Positions 34,546 through 35,945 of a stretch of DNA of 35,945 nt are shown one piece after another (positions within the stretch are counted from its first letter, which is position 1; the number at the start of each line of letters is the position of its first letter). The stretch comes from an uncultured Bacteroidaceae bacterium (GTDB lineage Bacteria; Bacteroidota; Bacteroidia; Bacteroidales; Bacteroidaceae), in the NCBI GenBank assembly GCA_905235305.1, contig CAJOLC010000013.1, forward strand, positions 1 through 35,945. Direction: 5' to 3'. The notes under the pieces are model-generated. The model ran no database searches, had not been told where the DNA came from, and saw only the letters and a program-made list of their open reading frames with translations. Position numbers and translations under genes: made by a program.

Positions 34546-35541
34546 TCAGTCATAACGCATCACGGGGCGCACTGGGAAACCGTAGTAGCGGCGACCGAAG
34601 CTGCCCCAAAACGCACCACCCCCAGAACTGAAGTAGAGGCGGCGCGCGTTGTTCGGGTAGCTCTCGTAGAGCATCGACGACCAGTAGTAGCCGCACGAAC
34701 CCGCATCGTTGAGCTCGTCATTCTGGCGGAAGCCCGCAGCGGGAAGGAAGATTGCATTCCCGTTAGTCTTGCTGGTGAACTTGGCGCCACTCACGCCCCC
34801 TGTGGTAATCCACTCGTAGGTGGTGTTTTCCACGAGTTCTTCAATTTCGTCTCTGGTCGGCATGTGCCAATCGCCACCCCAGTAGGCATGGGCAACATCA
34901 TCCACAGACAGGAGCTCGGTCAGGCCGTCGCCAATAAAGTCGTAGTCCAAGGTGTTCCAGTTGTACTGGTACCAGCAGGCATCAGTGGTTCCGTCCGCTG
35001 TCTGGTATTTATTGATGGACTTCCAATCCGACTGCCCCTCCTTCATCCACTTGTAATTAGCCAAGTCGAAAAGGCGTCCGTCGCTGGTGTCACCCGTGTA
35101 GCCGACGGTCTCGCCCCATGCGAAATAGAGGCCATTATCCGATACGGACGTGGCGCCCACGTTCATGTTGGCCCACAACGTGCCAGAAGGCAGGTCGAGG
35201 TCAACGGCCACCACACCGTCGGGGGCTTTGTCGGGTACTTGACTGGCCATGATGTTCAGGACAGATACGACGTCGGCAATGTCTACCTTGCCGTCTTCAT
35301 TGACATCGCCCTTCCTAATCTTACTACTGAGGGGAACGCCCTTCACGGCGCCAAGGGGAATGTCGACTCGCGCAGAGCCGCTGGTGAACGTCACCACACC
35401 CTTCGAGGTATCAATGTGCATGTCGGCAGGGAGAGACACCTGCGTCTGGCTACCGTCGCTCGCATGAAACACCAATGTCTGGGCACAAAGCCCCAAAGCC
35501 ACGAAACAAAAAGAAATCAGCGAAAAAAGTCTCTTTCTCAT
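34546..35541 (-). CDS. Secreted FISUMP-type protein with dockerin-like repeat
   Basis: 331 residues; the signal peptide ends FVALGLCA before QT. A calcium-binding dockerin-like loop (about 78-100, GDVNEDGKVDIADVVSVLNIM) has D79, N81, D83 and D90 in EF-hand spacing, but only one of the usual two repeats. The rest (about 112-331) resembles the Fibrobacter major paralogous domain (DUF1566/C-type-lectin-like) and has WHMPTRDEIEELV and a GYYWSSMLYES...GFPVRPVM ending. These proteins are exported and surface-located; their ligands are unknown. No type IX sorting tail is seen. The C-terminal fold is shared with variable proteins of diversity-generating retroelements, but no retroelement lies here. 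Confidence 0.75.
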   Translation of the reverse strand: MRKRLFSLISFCFVALGLCAQTLVFHASDGSQTQVSLPADMHIDTSKGVVTFTSGSARVDIPLGAVKGVPLSSKIRKGDVNEDGKVDIADVVSVLNIMASQVPDKAPDGVVAVDLDLPSGTLWANMNVGATSVSDNGLYFAWGETVGYTGDTSDGRLFDLANYKWMKEGQSDWKSINKYQTADGTTDACWYQYNWNTLDYDFIGDGLTELLSVDDVAHAYWGGDWHMPTRDEIEELVENTTYEWITTGGVSGAKFTSKTNGNAIFLPAAGFRQNDELNDAGSCGYYWSSMLYESYPNNARRLYFSSGGGAFWGSFGRRYYGFPVRPVMRYD

Positions 35542-35587
35542 AATGAAATAAAATTAAGGGTTAGATATTAAGAATAGTTTAGCACTG

Positions 35588-35595
35588 CAAAGATA
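35588..35595 (-). promoter_or_regulatory. -7 box for FISUMP gene
   Basis: Read on the minus strand this is TATCTTTG, matching TAnnTTTG, about 46 bases upstream of the start codon. A clear -33 element is missing. Confidence 0.5.
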
Positions 35596-35637
35596 ATGTA
35601 ACTAACGTGAGTTCGATGAAATATAATTATCTATAAA

Positions 35638-35669
35638 TTTGGTGATTAGCGAAAATTGTTGTACCTTTA
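35638..35669 (+). promoter_or_regulatory. Possible promoter of transposase
   Basis: TTTG (35638-35641) followed after 20 bases by TACCTTTA (35662-35669), one base from TAnnTTTG, ends about 39 bases before the transposase ATG. If the IS end is near 35663, the -33 element would lie outside the element. Tentative. Confidence 0.35.
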
Positions 35670-35945
35670 TTGTGCCCAATTACAAAGTAGTACAAACAAT
35701 AATCGCTATGTTCACCGAAGACAAAGTTACAGAAATTTTCTTTATAGCAGACGAATTTTACAAAGTTTTTTGCCGTATGCTGGACAAATACAGTCTCAAC
35801 ACCCCCAAAACAGCAGGAAAGAGGTCTTACCATAGGGCAGGAAGGTTTTCCGTTCCCGAGATTATGACCATTATGATACTGTTCCACAATTCGGGCTACC
35901 GTTGCCTGAAGCATTTCTATTTGAATGAGGTCTGCGTGAACCTTC
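35663..35945 (+). mobile_element. Left part of IS982-family insertion sequence
   Basis: The window ends inside this element. The left boundary is approximate: ACCTTTATTGTGCCCAATTA at 35663 is a plausible terminal-repeat start, but the matching right end is outside the window. The identity rests on the encoded transposase. Confidence 0.5.
35708..35945 (+). CDS. IS982-family transposase, N-terminal part
   Basis: 79 codons are visible and the frame is open at the window end. The product begins MFTEDKVTEIFFIADEFYKVF, then GKRSYHRAG, and EIMTIMILFHNSGYRCLKHFY. I recognise these as the conserved N-terminal region of Bacteroidota IS982-family DDE transposases. It is too short to show catalytic residues, and whether the full gene is intact cannot be seen here. 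It is directed away from the FISUMP gene. Confidence 0.85.
   Translation, partial: MFTEDKVTEIFFIADEFYKVFCRMLDKYSLNTPKTAGKRSYHRAGRFSVPEIMTIMILFHNSGYRCLKHFYLNEVCVNL

Noticed and set aside
34546..35541. A diversity-generating retroelement target
   Set aside because: No reverse transcriptase or template repeat is in the window, and the end of the gene is not rich in AAC/AAT codons.
34528..35571. 347-codon plus-strand open frame
   Set aside because: It is the complement of the FISUMP gene; the minus-strand protein has a signal peptide and recognisable domains.

Overview
The window looks like the chromosome of a Bacteroidota member, most likely Prevotella or a close relative. The signs are a SusC/SusD pair, a type IX secretion component (PorE-like), promoter boxes of the TAnnTTTG type, a dockerin/FISUMP surface protein, an IS982-family transposase at the right edge, and a conserved hpt-adk-obg-pgeF gene order. 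No rRNA, tRNA or CRISPR array was seen.

Layout. (1) 541-6634, plus strand: a heavy-metal efflux operon made of a Cys/His-rich secreted peptide, a CzcA-type RND pump, a TolC-like outer-membrane protein and a lipoprotein adaptor. (2) 6635-7348: non-coding and repeat-bearing. (3) 7349-8521: a lipoprotein with a cyclohexadienyl dehydratase (PheC)-like C-terminal domain. (4) About 8840-22671, plus strand: a nine-gene island. It encodes a PstS-like binding protein, SusC (frameshifted at its last beta-strand), SusD, three secreted proteins each with two OsmC-like domains, an apparently exported C_GCAxxG_C_C protein, a lipoprotein with two YtkA/FixH-like domains, and a TonB-dependent receptor carrying the CxxxM and HxM motifs of the OprC copper receptor. 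(5) 28444-22905, minus strand: lepA, crp-like regulator, hpt, adk, obg and pgeF, with a good promoter and a strong terminator. (6) A glycosyltransferase (minus) diverges from topB and porE (plus). (7) 34194-35945: GC-rich repeats, a FISUMP/dockerin protein on the minus strand, and the start of an IS982 transposase.

The most interesting gene set is region 4. I infer a cell-envelope system for acquiring or handling a soft metal (copper is the best guess) coupled to thiol chemistry. In all three double-OsmC proteins the second domain keeps the catalytic Glu and both Cys, while in the first domain the two Cys positions are Asp and Ser. A metal-efflux operon lies just upstream, so the 22 kb may combine export and uptake of metals. 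This is inferred from motifs and context only.

The most interesting non-coding signal is a set of three 66-bp arrays (241-306, 22746-22811, 28639-28704). Each is built of six alternating inverted 11-bp tiles drawn from only three tile types, and identical tiles are never adjacent. Two other, unrelated-looking 22-bp x 3 tandem repeats occur at 6941-7006 and 34195-34261.
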